Both the position numbers and the translations under genes were made by a program. Of a stretch of 36,496 bases of DNA, positions 16,483 to 24,624 are shown piece by piece. This DNA is from Deltaproteobacteria bacterium. GTDB lineage: Bacteria; Desulfobacterota; Desulfuromonadia; Desulfuromonadales; Geopsychrobacteraceae. Each line of letters begins with the position of its first letter. Positions within the stretch are counted from its first letter, which is position 1. Where the stretch lies: the NCBI GenBank assembly GCA_013152145.1, contig JAADGW010000230.1:1-36496 (forward strand). Direction: 5' to 3'. Below the pieces are notes generated by a model, which saw only the letters and a list, made by a program, of their open reading frames with translations, had not been told where the DNA came from and ran no database searches.

Positions 16483-16723
16483 CTTGAAACCTCCGATATT
16501 GATTTTATTCTCATTCTTTCGCCTTCGATCTCATCGGATGGTTCAGCTATCGATAAAATTCTCGATATCAAAAATCAAAATCCCCAGTGGAATCACGACT
16601 TACTCCTGATGGCCTGTTGCGGGGCCAGCCCTTGGTGGGTTCGGACCGTAAACACTTTGTTCAACGTTTATTTATTTCGCCCACTGTCGCAAGCTTTTCT
16701 TGATCGATATTATCTTGAAGAAA

Positions 16724-16739
16724 AGCACAAGCTGTGCCA
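16724..16739 (-). promoter_or_regulatory. Sigma-54 (-24/-12) promoter for the agmatinase-gdh-AOR-1 operon
   Basis: The minus strand reads TGGCAC-AGCTT-GTGCT: a perfect -24 element, a 5-bp spacer, and a -12 element with the invariant GC (one mismatch). It faces agmatinase and would give a leader of about 230 nt. The motif also contains a small dyad (GCACA / TGTGC), so an operator is an alternative reading. In the rest of the 16483-17007 spacer I see only the dyad at 16761 and the terminator at 16929. Confidence 0.65.
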
Positions 16740-16760
16740 GAGACAGGCAAAACAGTAGAT

Positions 16761-16779
16761 CGATTGAGTAACTCAATCG
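16761..16779. promoter_or_regulatory. Palindrome CGATTGAG-TAA-CTCAATCG
   Basis: Perfect 8-bp arms sit 21 bp upstream of the -24 box of the agmatinase promoter. It could bind activator 2 or a repressor. It does not resemble the TTGCA dyads at 6917 and 6982, so a different protein would be expected. Confidence 0.45.
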
Positions 16780-16928
16780 GTTGAGGCACGCAAAAAAAAT
16801 ACTCAAAAATGAATATAATCCTTATTATTCAAACTGGTTAAGCAATGTTTCTATCGAGAAAGAAATATCACACAGAAAAAGATAAAAAGGAAACAAGCTG
16901 CAAACGTCTCAGAAAAAATCTACGTGAT

Positions 16929-16976
16929 AAAAAAGCGGCCGAGACTGGATGCATAAGTGCATCCAGTCTCGGCCGC
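16929..16976 (-). terminator. Rho-independent terminator of activator 2
   Basis: Perfect 19-bp GC-rich arms (16935-16953 and 16958-16976) with a 4-base loop are followed on the minus strand by six T (16929-16934). It begins 31 bp after the activator 2 stop codon. It would insulate the agmatinase promoter from read-through. Confidence 0.92.
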
Positions 16977-17007
16977 GTCACAATTTGCGGTGGGAATGTC
17001 TTAAGCC

Positions 17008-18768
17008 TCAGGCAATACCATAGCGCTTGATCTTACGGGCCACGGTCGACTGATTAATTCCCAGAGCATCAGCCACTTTGTACTGATTGCCAAACTCTTC
17101 CATAGCTTCAGCGAGCAATGACCGCTCGTAACTGTTCATCGCCTGCTGCAGCGTCAACCGCTCTGTCGGCAGCGTCCCTCGCGAGCTGTTGCCAGCGATA
17201 TTTTGCGGCAGATCCTGAATATCGATCACATCACCATCTGCCATGACCAGGATCCGCTCACAGACATTCATCAACTGCCGCACATTGCCGGGCCAGTGGT
17301 AAGAGAGCAATACGTCCATGGCCGCACTGGTAATTCGTTTGTTGATACCGTTGCGTTTGCTGAACAGGTCGACATAATGCTGAATCAGCGGAACGATACA
17401 ATCCTTGCGATCGCGCAGTGATGGGATATGCAGCGGGATAACATTTAAACGATAGTAGAGATCGAGACGAAATTCCTTTCTCTCCACCATCTCTTCAAGG
17501 TCGCCATGGGTGGCCGCCAGAATACGAACATCGACTTGCTTGGCCTTGGTACCGCCAAGCCGCGTCACGTTACCATCCTCAAGAAAACGGAGCAGTTTCA
17601 CCTGGGATGCAAGTGGCAGTTCAGCAATCTCATCGAGAAACAGCACCCCCCCGTCCGCCAGCTCTATATGTCCCGGCTTGGCTGCCTGGGCTCCAGTAAA
17701 GGCCCCCTTTTCGTGGCCGAACAACTCAGACTCGATCAGGGTTTCCGGGATCGCACCGCAATTGATTTTGATCAGCGGTTTCTCCGCACGATGAGAGCGC
17801 ATGTGGATCAGATCAGCAAACAGCCCCTTGCCGACCCCCGATTCCCCCAGAATCAGGACTGAGGAATCGGCGTGGCTGACCTTGATCGCCTGGTTCAGGG
17901 CCCTGATCATGGAAGGACTCTTGGCGATGATCTTGGTTGACGCCAGTTCTGCTTGTTGCATTTCCAGAATCTGATGTTGAAACTGGTTGCTCAGGGCGGC
18001 TTGCTCTTCCAACTGGCGCTGCATCTGGTCCATTTCAGTAATATCCCGCTCACTGACAACAATTTTGATCAACTGCCCGTCATCATCAAAGATCGGAGTT
18101 CCCGATTTTATCAACTTGCGTCCCTCTCTGGTGCTGCAGAGGAAACTGACCGCTTTTTTCTTCTCTATAACCTCCAGAGCCGCAGAACGTTCCACCAGTT
18201 CAGTTTTGACCAGATCGTACATATTATGGCCGATGACATCCTCGGCCGTAATATTATTGATCCGTTCAGCCGCGGTATTGATACGCAGAACATTGGCCTG
18301 GCCGTCATAAACCCAGAGTCCCTCGTAACAGGAATCGATAATAACCGCGAGTTCTTTTGATAAATCCCTGAAGTCACGCATTTCCCTGGCAATGATCTCA
18401 ATTTCGGTATTTTCGGAAAAAACACAGATGGCACCGAATACCTTGGAGCCGGAGAGGATGGGACTGATCGTGACAAGAAACTCATGCCCCTCCTTCATCA
18501 CCGAAAACCCTGTGCGAGGATTTTTATCCTTGAGAGTTGCCTCAACCTGCTCCCACAATCGCGGAAAATGCTCGACAAGTGAACTGCCGGGGTGGATATC
18601 AAGGTTCTGCCTGCTGACCCGGTCGGACAGCAGGACAGAGCCCTCGTTATCAACCGAGAGCACACAGTCACCACCGACATTGCTCTGGGTCTGATTAAAG
18701 GCCTCCCGGTGCTGCTTATGATCCAGATCCTGCTCTGCATTTCCGGTCAATTTCAAATTTCCAGACAT
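17008..18768 (-). CDS. Sigma-54-dependent PAS transcriptional activator 2
   Basis: This 586-residue enhancer-binding protein is collinear with activator 1 over its whole length. It has two PAS-like domains, including IIDSCYEGLWVYDGQANVLRIN near residue 135 (shared with activator 1 with few changes). The AAA+ domain follows, with GESGVGKG, GAFTGA and GGVLFLDEI, and then a C-terminal Fis-type helix-turn-helix (KVADALGINQSTVARKIKRYGI). The ATG at 18768 is preferred; a TTG nine codons earlier extends the frame, but the purine-rich stretch before the ATG acts better as a ribosome site. It sits between the potABCD end and the agmatinase promoter, so polyamine operons on both sides are plausible targets. 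Its recognition helix differs slightly from activator 1, and the binding sites may differ too. Confidence 0.93.
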   Translation of the reverse strand: MSGNLKLTGNAEQDLDHKQHREAFNQTQSNVGGDCVLSVDNEGSVLLSDRVSRQNLDIHPGSSLVEHFPRLWEQVEATLKDKNPRTGFSVMKEGHEFLVTISPILSGSKVFGAICVFSENTEIEIIAREMRDFRDLSKELAVIIDSCYEGLWVYDGQANVLRINTAAERINNITAEDVIGHNMYDLVKTELVERSAALEVIEKKKAVSFLCSTREGRKLIKSGTPIFDDDGQLIKIVVSERDITEMDQMQRQLEEQAALSNQFQHQILEMQQAELASTKIIAKSPSMIRALNQAIKVSHADSSVLILGESGVGKGLFADLIHMRSHRAEKPLIKINCGAIPETLIESELFGHEKGAFTGAQAAKPGHIELADGGVLFLDEIAELPLASQVKLLRFLEDGNVTRLGGTKAKQVDVRILAATHGDLEEMVERKEFRLDLYYRLNVIPLHIPSLRDRKDCIVPLIQHYVDLFSKRNGINKRITSAAMDVLLSYHWPGNVRQLMNVCERILVMADGDVIDIQDLPQNIAGNSSRGTLPTERLTLQQAMNSYERSLLAEAMEEFGNQYKVADALGINQSTVARKIKRYGIA

Positions 18769-18936
18769 AGTCCAGGTCCCTTCTCTTCTCCCCAATGGTC
18801 AGATCTTAAATTATCCACAATTCGAATACGCATCACAGCATGCAAAACAGAATCATGAGACCACATCAGAATCAAAAACGCAAGCGATACACTCGTTTTT
18901 GCCGACATAAGACCCTGGCGGCCGATAAAAAAACAG

Positions 18937-18952
18937 TGCAATTCCCGATCCA
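18937..18952 (-). promoter_or_regulatory. Weak sigma-54 promoter candidate for activator 2
   Basis: The minus strand reads TGGATC-N5-TTGCA: the -12 box is perfect and the -24 GG is present, but the rest of the -24 box is poor. It lies about 170 bp before the activator 2 ATG. Apart from this, the dyad at 18996-19010 and the hairpin at 19117, nothing else was recognised in the 18769-19165 gap. Confidence 0.25.
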
Positions 18953-18995
18953 GTAATACGGACCCGAGAATGCACCGTTTAGAGGTTAAACAAGC

Positions 18996-19010
18996 TTGCA
19001 GGGAATGCAA
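18996..19010. promoter_or_regulatory. TTGCA-N5-TGCAA dyad upstream of activator 2
   Basis: TTGCAGGGAATGCAA has the same half-sites as the dyads before the aldehyde dehydrogenase gene, but with a 5-bp instead of a 4-bp spacer. It lies about 45 bp upstream of the weak -24/-12 candidate. If real, it would link the two activators by cross-regulation or shared specificity. Confidence 0.35.
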
Positions 19011-19116
19011 ACGATTGGGAGAAGTACTTCAGGTGAGTCTGGCAGCTCTTTACCGTCGATCGCTTCGCGGCAGGCGACGGTCCGGCAGGTAACGTGGTTG
19101 TCAATATGTCTGGGGT

Positions 19117-19150
19117 GCCGGGTGTGGCGGGATATCCCGCCGCACCCGGC
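19117..19150 (-). terminator. Strong hairpin downstream of potD
   Basis: A 34-bp near-palindrome centred on GATATC has GC-rich arms (GCCGGGTG-T-GGCGGGAT and its complement with one G-T wobble). It begins 15 bp after the potD stop. No clear T-tract follows on the minus strand, so termination may need Rho, or the stem may protect the 3' end of the mRNA. Confidence 0.6.
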
Positions 19151-19165
19151 TGCGGTAATCTGTCT

Positions 19166-20218
19166 TTAGTGTGACTTGGCCCGGGTCCAGGCTTCGTCAA
19201 CCAACTTCATCTTATTACCGAGATCTTTGGAAAAGAACAGGGTCTTCATGGTTGCTTCATCTGGGTAGATGCCGGGGTTCTTGAGGTCTTCGGGGGTGAT
19301 GAACGGCATCGAAGCTGCGTTTGGCGTGGCGAATCGGTTGTAGTTGGACAGCTTGGCGCCGACCTTGGCGTCGAGGATATAGTTGATCCACTTGTGGGCG
19401 GCATCGGGGTTTGGCGCCTTGGCCGGGATGGCCATGGAGTCGTACCAGAGCTCGCTACCTTCTTTGGGGATGGCAAAGGCGAGTGGAATGTCCGGGTTGT
19501 TGCTCATGGCCTGAATGCCGTCGCCGTTGTAGACGATCGCTACGGCGGCTGAACCGGCAACTACGTCATTTTTGCCGCCGACGCCCCCCTTGAAACCGAG
19601 GCAGTCATCGCGCTTCTTGGTTGTGGCGAGGAGGTCGGCTGCCGCTAACAGTTCTTTCGGGTCGGTACTGTTGAAGTCATAACCGAGATAGAGCAGGGTG
19701 ATGCCGAGCATCTCACGACTGGAGTCAAGCAGCAGGAAGTTGCCGGGGTTTTTGGTCGGGTCGAAGAGGGTGGACCAGCTGCCGTTGTAATGCTTGAGCA
19801 AGTCGGTGCGATAGAGCAGGCCGATGGTGCCCCACTGGTAAGCCACCGAGTACTTGTTTCCCGGATCGTAGCTGGTCTCCTTGAAGAGTGGTTTGAGGTT
19901 CTTCAGATTGGGGATTTTTGCATGGTCCAGTTTCTGCAGCATGCCGAGCTGAATCAAGGCCGGCATGATGTAGTCGGAAGGAACAATGATATCGTACTGG
20001 CTGACACCGCCGGCCTGCAGCTTGGCCAGCATATCCTCGTTTGACTCATAGAGGTCTATGCGGACCTTGATGCCGGTTTCTTTCTCAAAGGCTGCGGGGA
20101 TCGCCGGGTCGAGATATTCAGACCAGATGAATACCCTGAGTTCCTTCTGTTCGGCCCAGACACTCACCGACAGCAGCAGCAACATGGCTGTCAACAGCAG
20201 GATCGTTAGTTTTTTCAT
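19166..20218 (-). CDS. potD: Spermidine/putrescine-binding periplasmic protein
   Basis: The 350-residue product begins with a signal peptide (MKKLTILLLTAMLLLLSVSVWA, cleaved about residue 22). The PotD/PotF fold follows: RVFIWSEYLDPAIPAAFEKETGIKV, then YDIIVPSDYIMPAL and a C-terminal EAWTRAKSH. It captures polyamines in the periplasm and delivers them to PotBC. The start at 20218 is chosen because AAGGAG lies six bases before it; a second ATG six bases upstream touches the site. It is the last gene of potABCD, 44 bp after potC. Putrescine is the inferred ligand because PatA and agmatinase are nearby; spermidine is equally possible from sequence. Confidence 0.92.
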   Translation of the reverse strand: MKKLTILLLTAMLLLLSVSVWAEQKELRVFIWSEYLDPAIPAAFEKETGIKVRIDLYESNEDMLAKLQAGGVSQYDIIVPSDYIMPALIQLGMLQKLDHAKIPNLKNLKPLFKETSYDPGNKYSVAYQWGTIGLLYRTDLLKHYNGSWSTLFDPTKNPGNFLLLDSSREMLGITLLYLGYDFNSTDPKELLAAADLLATTKKRDDCLGFKGGVGGKNDVVAGSAAVAIVYNGDGIQAMSNNPDIPLAFAIPKEGSELWYDSMAIPAKAPNPDAAHKWINYILDAKVGAKLSNYNRFATPNAASMPFITPEDLKNPGIYPDEATMKTLFFSKDLGNKMKLVDEAWTRAKSH

Positions 20219-20262
20219 GTGCATCTCCTTTTTTCAACGGCAGTCGGAACATTCCGACAACA

Positions 20263-21060
20263 TTAGGCTTTATTTGACCGGGTCAGGCGTTCGGCAAAGA
20301 CCACCAGGATGATGGTTGCCAGCACAACCAGGGTCGACAAAGCGTGGATTTCGGGTGTGACGCCGCGTCGCACTGCGGCGTAGATGAACAGCGGCAGAGT
20401 GACGGAGTCGGGACCTGAGGTAAAAAAACTGATCACGAAGTCGTCCAACGACAGGGTGAAGGCCAGCATGCCGCCGGCGATGATACCAGGCATCAGCAGT
20501 GGCAGGGTGACGCGCCGGAACTGGTAAAATGCGCTGGCGTAGAGGTCGCGGCCAGCCTCCTCAATGTCCCGTCCCAGGGAGGTGAGTCGGCTGCGCACCA
20601 CCAGTGCCACGAAAGCGATCTGGAAGGTGATATGTCCCAGGATCATGATAAATATCCCTGGCTCGAAGATCGAGGAAACCGCGCGCAGCAGACCGAAGGC
20701 GACCACCAGAGCGGCTGCCAGGATGATGTCGGGAATGACCACCGGCAGGTGCAGGACCACATCGAGAAAGGTGTTGGTCCGGCGCGACCAGGGAAAGCGG
20801 TCCATACCGAAGGCGAGCGCGGTACCGAGTACCGTGGCGACAAGGGTTGAAGACACCGCCAGTATCAGGGTGTTCCTTGCTGCTTCGAGGATGATCTCGT
20901 TGTGAAATAGCTTGACATACCAGTTCAGGGTGAAGCCATGCCAGACGAGGCCGTAGCGGGTATCGTTCACCGAATAGATGGCGACTGAGATCAGCGGCAG
21001 GTAGAGAAAGACCATCGAGCCCAGGGCAATCAAGGTAACCAGGGGGTGAGATCTTTTCAT
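20263..21060 (-). CDS. potC: Spermidine/putrescine ABC transporter permease
   Basis: This 265-residue inner-membrane permease has about six hydrophobic segments, starting at residues 8-28. The EAA loop that contacts PotA is EEAGRDLYASAFYQFRRVTLPLLMPG near 170-195. SLDDFVISFFTSGP is a hallmark of PotC. The ATG overlaps the potB stop by four bases (ATGA), which shows translational coupling. The open frame runs further upstream to 21603, but that region overlaps potB and does not resemble a permease. It forms the membrane channel together with PotB. Confidence 0.93.
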   Translation of the reverse strand: MKRSHPLVTLIALGSMVFLYLPLISVAIYSVNDTRYGLVWHGFTLNWYVKLFHNEIILEAARNTLILAVSSTLVATVLGTALAFGMDRFPWSRRTNTFLDVVLHLPVVIPDIILAAALVVAFGLLRAVSSIFEPGIFIMILGHITFQIAFVALVVRSRLTSLGRDIEEAGRDLYASAFYQFRRVTLPLLMPGIIAGGMLAFTLSLDDFVISFFTSGPDSVTLPLFIYAAVRRGVTPEIHALSTLVVLATIILVVFAERLTRSNKA

Positions 21061-21968
21061 ATCGGTTCGATCTCCTTGCTTTTCTTGCGGTAGATCTGCA
21101 GGCTGATCATGGTCAGGACCACCAGGCCCATGCTGATCGCGGCGCCGAAGGGCCAGTCGCGGCTCGAGCCGAACTGTTGCTGGATCAAGTTGCCGACCAG
21201 CATGAACTTGGAGCCGCCGAGCAGATCCGGTACCACGAACATGCCCATGGCCGGGACGAAGGTCAGGATGACGCCAGCCGTCAATCCCGGCTTGGTCTGC
21301 GGAAAGATAGCCTGCATGAATACCCTGACCCGAGAGGCATAGAGATCCTGAGCCGCCTCGACCAGCGACCAGTCCATCCTCTCGATGCTGGAGTAGAGCG
21401 GCAGCGTGACGAAGGGCAGGAACATCGACACCATCCCCAGATAGACCGCAAAGGAGCTCGGGTAAAGTGGTGTGTTCGCGGGATGTATACCGAGATAGAC
21501 TGCCAACTTCGCCAGCGGCATCTCCGGGGCGAGGATTAAGAACCAGGCATAAGCCCGGATCACCATATTGGTCCAGAAGGGGACGATCAGCACTGTCAGC
21601 CACAAAAAGCGCTGGCGTGGCGGCCGGTTGACGATGAAGAAGCTGATCGGGTAGGAAAGCAGAATGGCGATCAGAGTGGTGACGAAGGCTACCCAGATCG
21701 AACGCCAGATAATCGCCAGGTTGTCCGCTGACCAGCCGAGCATGCCGAAGCCGATCAGACGCTTGTAATTATCGACGGAGAAGAGCCATTCGATCTGCCC
21801 GTAAGCACCACGTTCGGTGAAGCTCACCACAACCAGCACCAGTCCGGGCAGGACCAGTAAAGCGAGCAGCCAGAGGATGCCGGGTGAGAGGAATGCCGAG
21901 CCGCGACGGGCCAATTGCTTGCGCAAGACCAACTCACCGTACCAGACGGTCAGGCGATTTCTAATCAT
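21057..21968 (-). CDS. potB: Spermidine/putrescine ABC transporter permease
   Basis: This 303-residue inner-membrane protein starts with a basic segment and a long hydrophobic helix ([23 protein letters not shown] at about 27-50), then about five more membrane segments. [13 protein letters not shown] and the EAA loop [20 protein letters not shown] are typical of PotB. The ATG overlaps the end of potA by eight bases, and the stop overlaps potC by four, so potABC are translationally coupled. The order potA-potB-potC-potD is the classical one. Confidence 0.93.
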   Translation of the reverse strand: MIRNRLTVWYGELVLRKQLARRGSAFLSPGILWLLALLVLPGLVLVVVSFTERGAYGQIEWLFSVDNYKRLIGFGMLGWSADNLAIIWRSIWVAFVTTLIAILLSYPISFFIVNRPPRQRFLWLTVLIVPFWTNMVIRAYAWFLILAPEMPLAKLAVYLGIHPANTPLYPSSFAVYLGMVSMFLPFVTLPLYSSIERMDWSLVEAAQDLYASRVRVFMQAIFPQTKPGLTAGVILTFVPAMGMFVVPDLLGGSKFMLVGNLIQQQFGSSRDWPFGAAISMGLVVLTMISLQIYRKKSKEIEPI

Positions 21969-23118
21969 TGAGAACCACCAGCCTTTCCGGAGGGAACGAC
22001 AGCCAGATTTCCTCTCCTTGGGTGAATAGACGATGGGTATCGGTTCGCACGCGAAAGCCGCGGTCGAGCAGCAATTCGACATTGGAGCCAAGGTAGATAA
22101 CATCCAGAATGCGGGCCTTGACGCCGTTAACCTCCGGTTGGTTGTCGTGGATACTGACCCGCTCCGGGCGGATCGCCAGGGTGCCTTTCTGCCAGGGGAT
22201 TTCCTTGACAACCTGCAGAGCGCCGAATTCGGTCTCTACGCCGTTACCGGCCCGGATGCCGGAGATCAGGTTGGCGGCACCGAGAAATTCGGCGACAAAA
22301 CGGCAGGTCGGCCGTTCATAAACCTCTTTTGGGGTGCCGTGCTGAATAATCTCCCCATGGTTCATGACTGCGATGCGGTCGGAGACCACCAGGGCTTCGT
22401 CCTGATCATGAGTGACCAGGATAAAGGTCTGGCCCAGTCGCTGGTGGAGGCGTTTCAACTCGACCTGGACCTGAGTCCGTAATTTGGCATCGAGAGCCGA
22501 CATCGGTTCGTCGAGCAGCAGCACCTCCGGCTGGTTGACCAGGGCGCGCGATAGGGCCACACGCTGTTGTTGTCCGCCGGACATTTGTTGGGGGAGTCGG
22601 TCAGCCATACCTGTCAGGTCGACCATAGTCAGGGCTTCCGTGACGCGCTGATTGATCTCATCTTTATGAACCTTCCTGGAGCGTAGTCCGAAGGCAACGT
22701 TTTCGAAGACCGTCAGGTGGGGGAAAAGGGCATAGCTCTGGAAGACCGTGTTGACATGCCGTTTATTTGCCGGCAGCCGTGAGATGTCCTTGCCGCTGAG
22801 AAGTACGGTGCCGGTATCGGCCAACTCCAGACCGGCGATGATGCGCATCAGGGTTGTTTTGCCGCAGCCGGACGGACCGAGCAGGGTAAAGAACTCGCCC
22901 GGCTTGATCTCAAGGGAAGTGTTGATCAAAGCCTTGACCTCACCAAAACTCTTCGAGACCTCGCAGATCGACAAACCTGTTTTGGTTGCTTCGATTGTCA
23001 TATTGTCGTCAACACCCGACTGGCTTTCGATGGAAGTGTCGATCGAGGCGTTAACCTCGTCGGAACTCTTCGAAATATCGCGGATCGACAGCCCGGTCTT
23101 GATTGCTTCGATTGTCAT
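21961..23118 (-). CDS. potA: Spermidine/putrescine ABC transporter ATP-binding protein with duplicated N terminus
   Basis: The reading frame encodes 385 residues. From residue 40 it is a standard PotA: Walker [11 protein letters not shown]-loop [12 protein letters not shown], signature [15 protein letters not shown], Walker [13 protein letters not shown]-loop VTHDQDEA, then a C-terminal TOBE-like regulatory region. Residues 1-39 are an in-frame second copy of residues 40-74, with about 22 of 35 residues identical. Translation may begin at 23118 or at the internal ATG at 23001, which would give a normal 346-residue protein; neither has a clear ribosome site. It energises polyamine import. It is first of potABCD and 184 bp downstream of the porin gene. 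Confidence 0.92.
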   Translation of the reverse strand: MTIEAIKTGLSIRDISKSSDEVNASIDTSIESQSGVDDNMTIEATKTGLSICEVSKSFGEVKALINTSLEIKPGEFFTLLGPSGCGKTTLMRIIAGLELADTGTVLLSGKDISRLPANKRHVNTVFQSYALFPHLTVFENVAFGLRSRKVHKDEINQRVTEALTMVDLTGMADRLPQQMSGGQQQRVALSRALVNQPEVLLLDEPMSALDAKLRTQVQVELKRLHQRLGQTFILVTHDQDEALVVSDRIAVMNHGEIIQHGTPKEVYERPTCRFVAEFLGAANLISGIRAGNGVETEFGALQVVKEIPWQKGTLAIRPERVSIHDNQPEVNGVKARILDVIYLGSNVELLLDRGFRVRTDTHRLFTQGEEIWLSFPPERLVVLND

Positions 23119-23130
23119 AATGCTGTCAAC
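22897..23130 (-). repeat. Tandem 117-bp duplication covering the potA start region
   Basis: Two 117-bp units (23014-23130 and 22897-23013) each begin with GTTGAC about 12 bases before an ATG, followed by about 35 related codons. The unit length is a multiple of three and no stop intervenes, so both units are in one frame. About 20 of 35 codons differ, 12-13 changing the residue, so the duplication is not recent. Confidence 0.8.
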
Positions 23131-23302
23131 TTTCTACTAAAAGCCTGGATCATGGATCAGCGGCGGGCCGATTCCAACAGATTCAGGACCAGATTCTTGT
23201 GTCTCTCACGGGTTCTACCGGATAGCGGGTTTTTATCTGCACACCCTCGAACGGCCATGAAAAAACAGCTCATTCATCTATAGTCCCGTATCGCGTCCTG
23301 CG

Positions 23303-24052
23303 TTAAAAGCTGAAAGTGATGTTCAGGCCGGCGGTCATTTCGTCGTCGATTCCGGCAATATTCTCAGCATCGTCACTGATCGGGGTGGAGTAGAGAAAAG
23401 AGGGGCTCAAGGTGAGCTGATCGGTAAGTGCATAATCGATCCCCACGCCGAATTCTGCATTGTGCCAGTTATTGTAATCGCCGATCAAGAAGTCACTCTC
23501 CTGGTTGTACCCGCAGCTTGCCGAGAGGCTCAGAGTGAGTTGCTTCGAAAGCTCAATGTCGTGGCCAATTGACAGGATATAAAACAGCCCCGACTGTTTG
23601 GCCTTGTCCCAATCCCAGTAAGCCGTCAGGGAGGGGCTAAGAAAGGTGTTCAGGGCGACCGTCAGATAAGCCTCATTGGTGTCATCGATCCCCTCAACGG
23701 CATAAAACGCGTTGCCGATACTCAGAGAGACCTGCTCATTGACATCAAAGGAATAGTCAATAATAAGATCAGTTTCATTCATTTCACCAGCACTGTAGCC
23801 GTCACCGGCATCGTTGAACATCTGCAGGTTACTCCAGTAGCTCAGGGTAAAGCCGCCGGCGCTCAAATCCACTCCACCCTGAGCCACCGGCTGACTGCCG
23901 CTCAGGTCAAAACCACGCCACAGGTACTTATCGAAAACACCCACATATGTATCGCCTTCGACTTCAATCGCCGCTGGAGCAACAGATACCAAGCCGACAA
24001 CCAGTACCATCACAAAAACCAACACAATTCCTGCTTTTCTTACCTGGTCCAT
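23303..24052 (-). CDS. TorF-like outer-membrane porin (TIGR02001 type)
   Basis: The 249-residue product has an N-terminal signal peptide (hydrophobic stretch at about 8-28, cleavage near AAIEVEG). Alternating strands typical of a beta barrel follow, ending in the aromatic terminus NITFSF. FDKYLWRGFDLSGSQPVAQGGVDL near residue 40 matches the start of the TorF/TIGR02001 putative porin family. It probably forms a small outer-membrane channel. Its place between AOR-2/ferredoxin and potABCD suggests entry of polyamines or related amines, which is inference. GAGGAGG precedes the ATG, and the gene starts 33 bp after the ferredoxin gene. Confidence 0.75.
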   Translation of the reverse strand: MDQVRKAGIVLVFVMVLVVGLVSVAPAAIEVEGDTYVGVFDKYLWRGFDLSGSQPVAQGGVDLSAGGFTLSYWSNLQMFNDAGDGYSAGEMNETDLIIDYSFDVNEQVSLSIGNAFYAVEGIDDTNEAYLTVALNTFLSPSLTAYWDWDKAKQSGLFYILSIGHDIELSKQLTLSLSASCGYNQESDFLIGDYNNWHNAEFGVGIDYALTDQLTLSPSFLYSTPISDDAENIAGIDDEMTAGLNITFSF

Positions 24053-24085
24053 TAGATAAACCTCCTCGATAGATAGAGCCCCGGG

Positions 24086-24604
24086 TTAATCCCGAGACAG
24101 TAAAAGTAGAGCCTTGCCCAGCTGATGCCTCTTCTCAGCCGGCAAACCCTCGGTAGCACGTTGCTTCATCTGTAGTCCCTTGATCTTCACAAGAGCAGGG
24201 GTCTTTTCCTGAAAAACCAGTGCGCCGGAAAAACACTCCTTGACGCAGGCCGGATCACCGTCGCAGCAATCACACTTGTAGGCGACCTTCTGCTCATTCT
24301 GTTCGATCATGCCGTAGGGGCAAGCCGTGACACAGTTGCCACAGGCGGTACATTTTTCCGCATCAACCACCACCACATCATCAGCATTGCGTGAGATAGC
24401 ATTCGCGGGACATGCCTTGTGACATGGGGCACCCGGGCATTGAAAACAGATACTGGGAGCCGCAAACCCTTTATGGGGAAAGTTGTTGATCTGAATATGA
24501 GCCCTGCTTGGTGCAAACTGTCCGGTCTTCACCGCAGAACAGACATAGGTGCAACGATTACAGCCGGTACACTTGTCGGGATCGGCGAATAGCATTTTGT
24601 TCAT
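24086..24604 (-). CDS. Four-cluster ferredoxin subunit of AOR-2 (AorA/HycB-like)
   Basis: This 172-residue protein has 16 cysteines in four groups: CTGCNRCTYVC, CFQCPGAPCHKAC, CTACGNCVTAC, and CDCCDGDPACVKEC. This predicts four [4Fe-4S] clusters, as in HycB/DmsB-type electron-transfer subunits and the small AorA subunit of Aromatoleum-type AOR complexes. No signal peptide is present, so it is cytoplasmic. It starts 20 bp after AOR-2 with GGGAGGAG upstream, and the two almost certainly form one complex. It would carry electrons from the tungsten site to ferredoxin or another acceptor. No AorC-like flavoprotein is adjacent, so direct NAD reduction is not indicated. Confidence 0.9.
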   Translation of the reverse strand: MNKMLFADPDKCTGCNRCTYVCSAVKTGQFAPSRAHIQINNFPHKGFAAPSICFQCPGAPCHKACPANAISRNADDVVVVDAEKCTACGNCVTACPYGMIEQNEQKVAYKCDCCDGDPACVKECFSGALVFQEKTPALVKIKGLQMKQRATEGLPAEKRHQLGKALLLLSRD

Positions 24605-24624
24605 GGACTTCTCTCCTCCCGTCC

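Noticed and set aside
21061-21603. N-terminal extension of the potC frame
   Set aside because: It overlaps potB fully and is low-complexity Arg/Gly/Leu-rich; potC starts at 21060 with an ATGA overlap.
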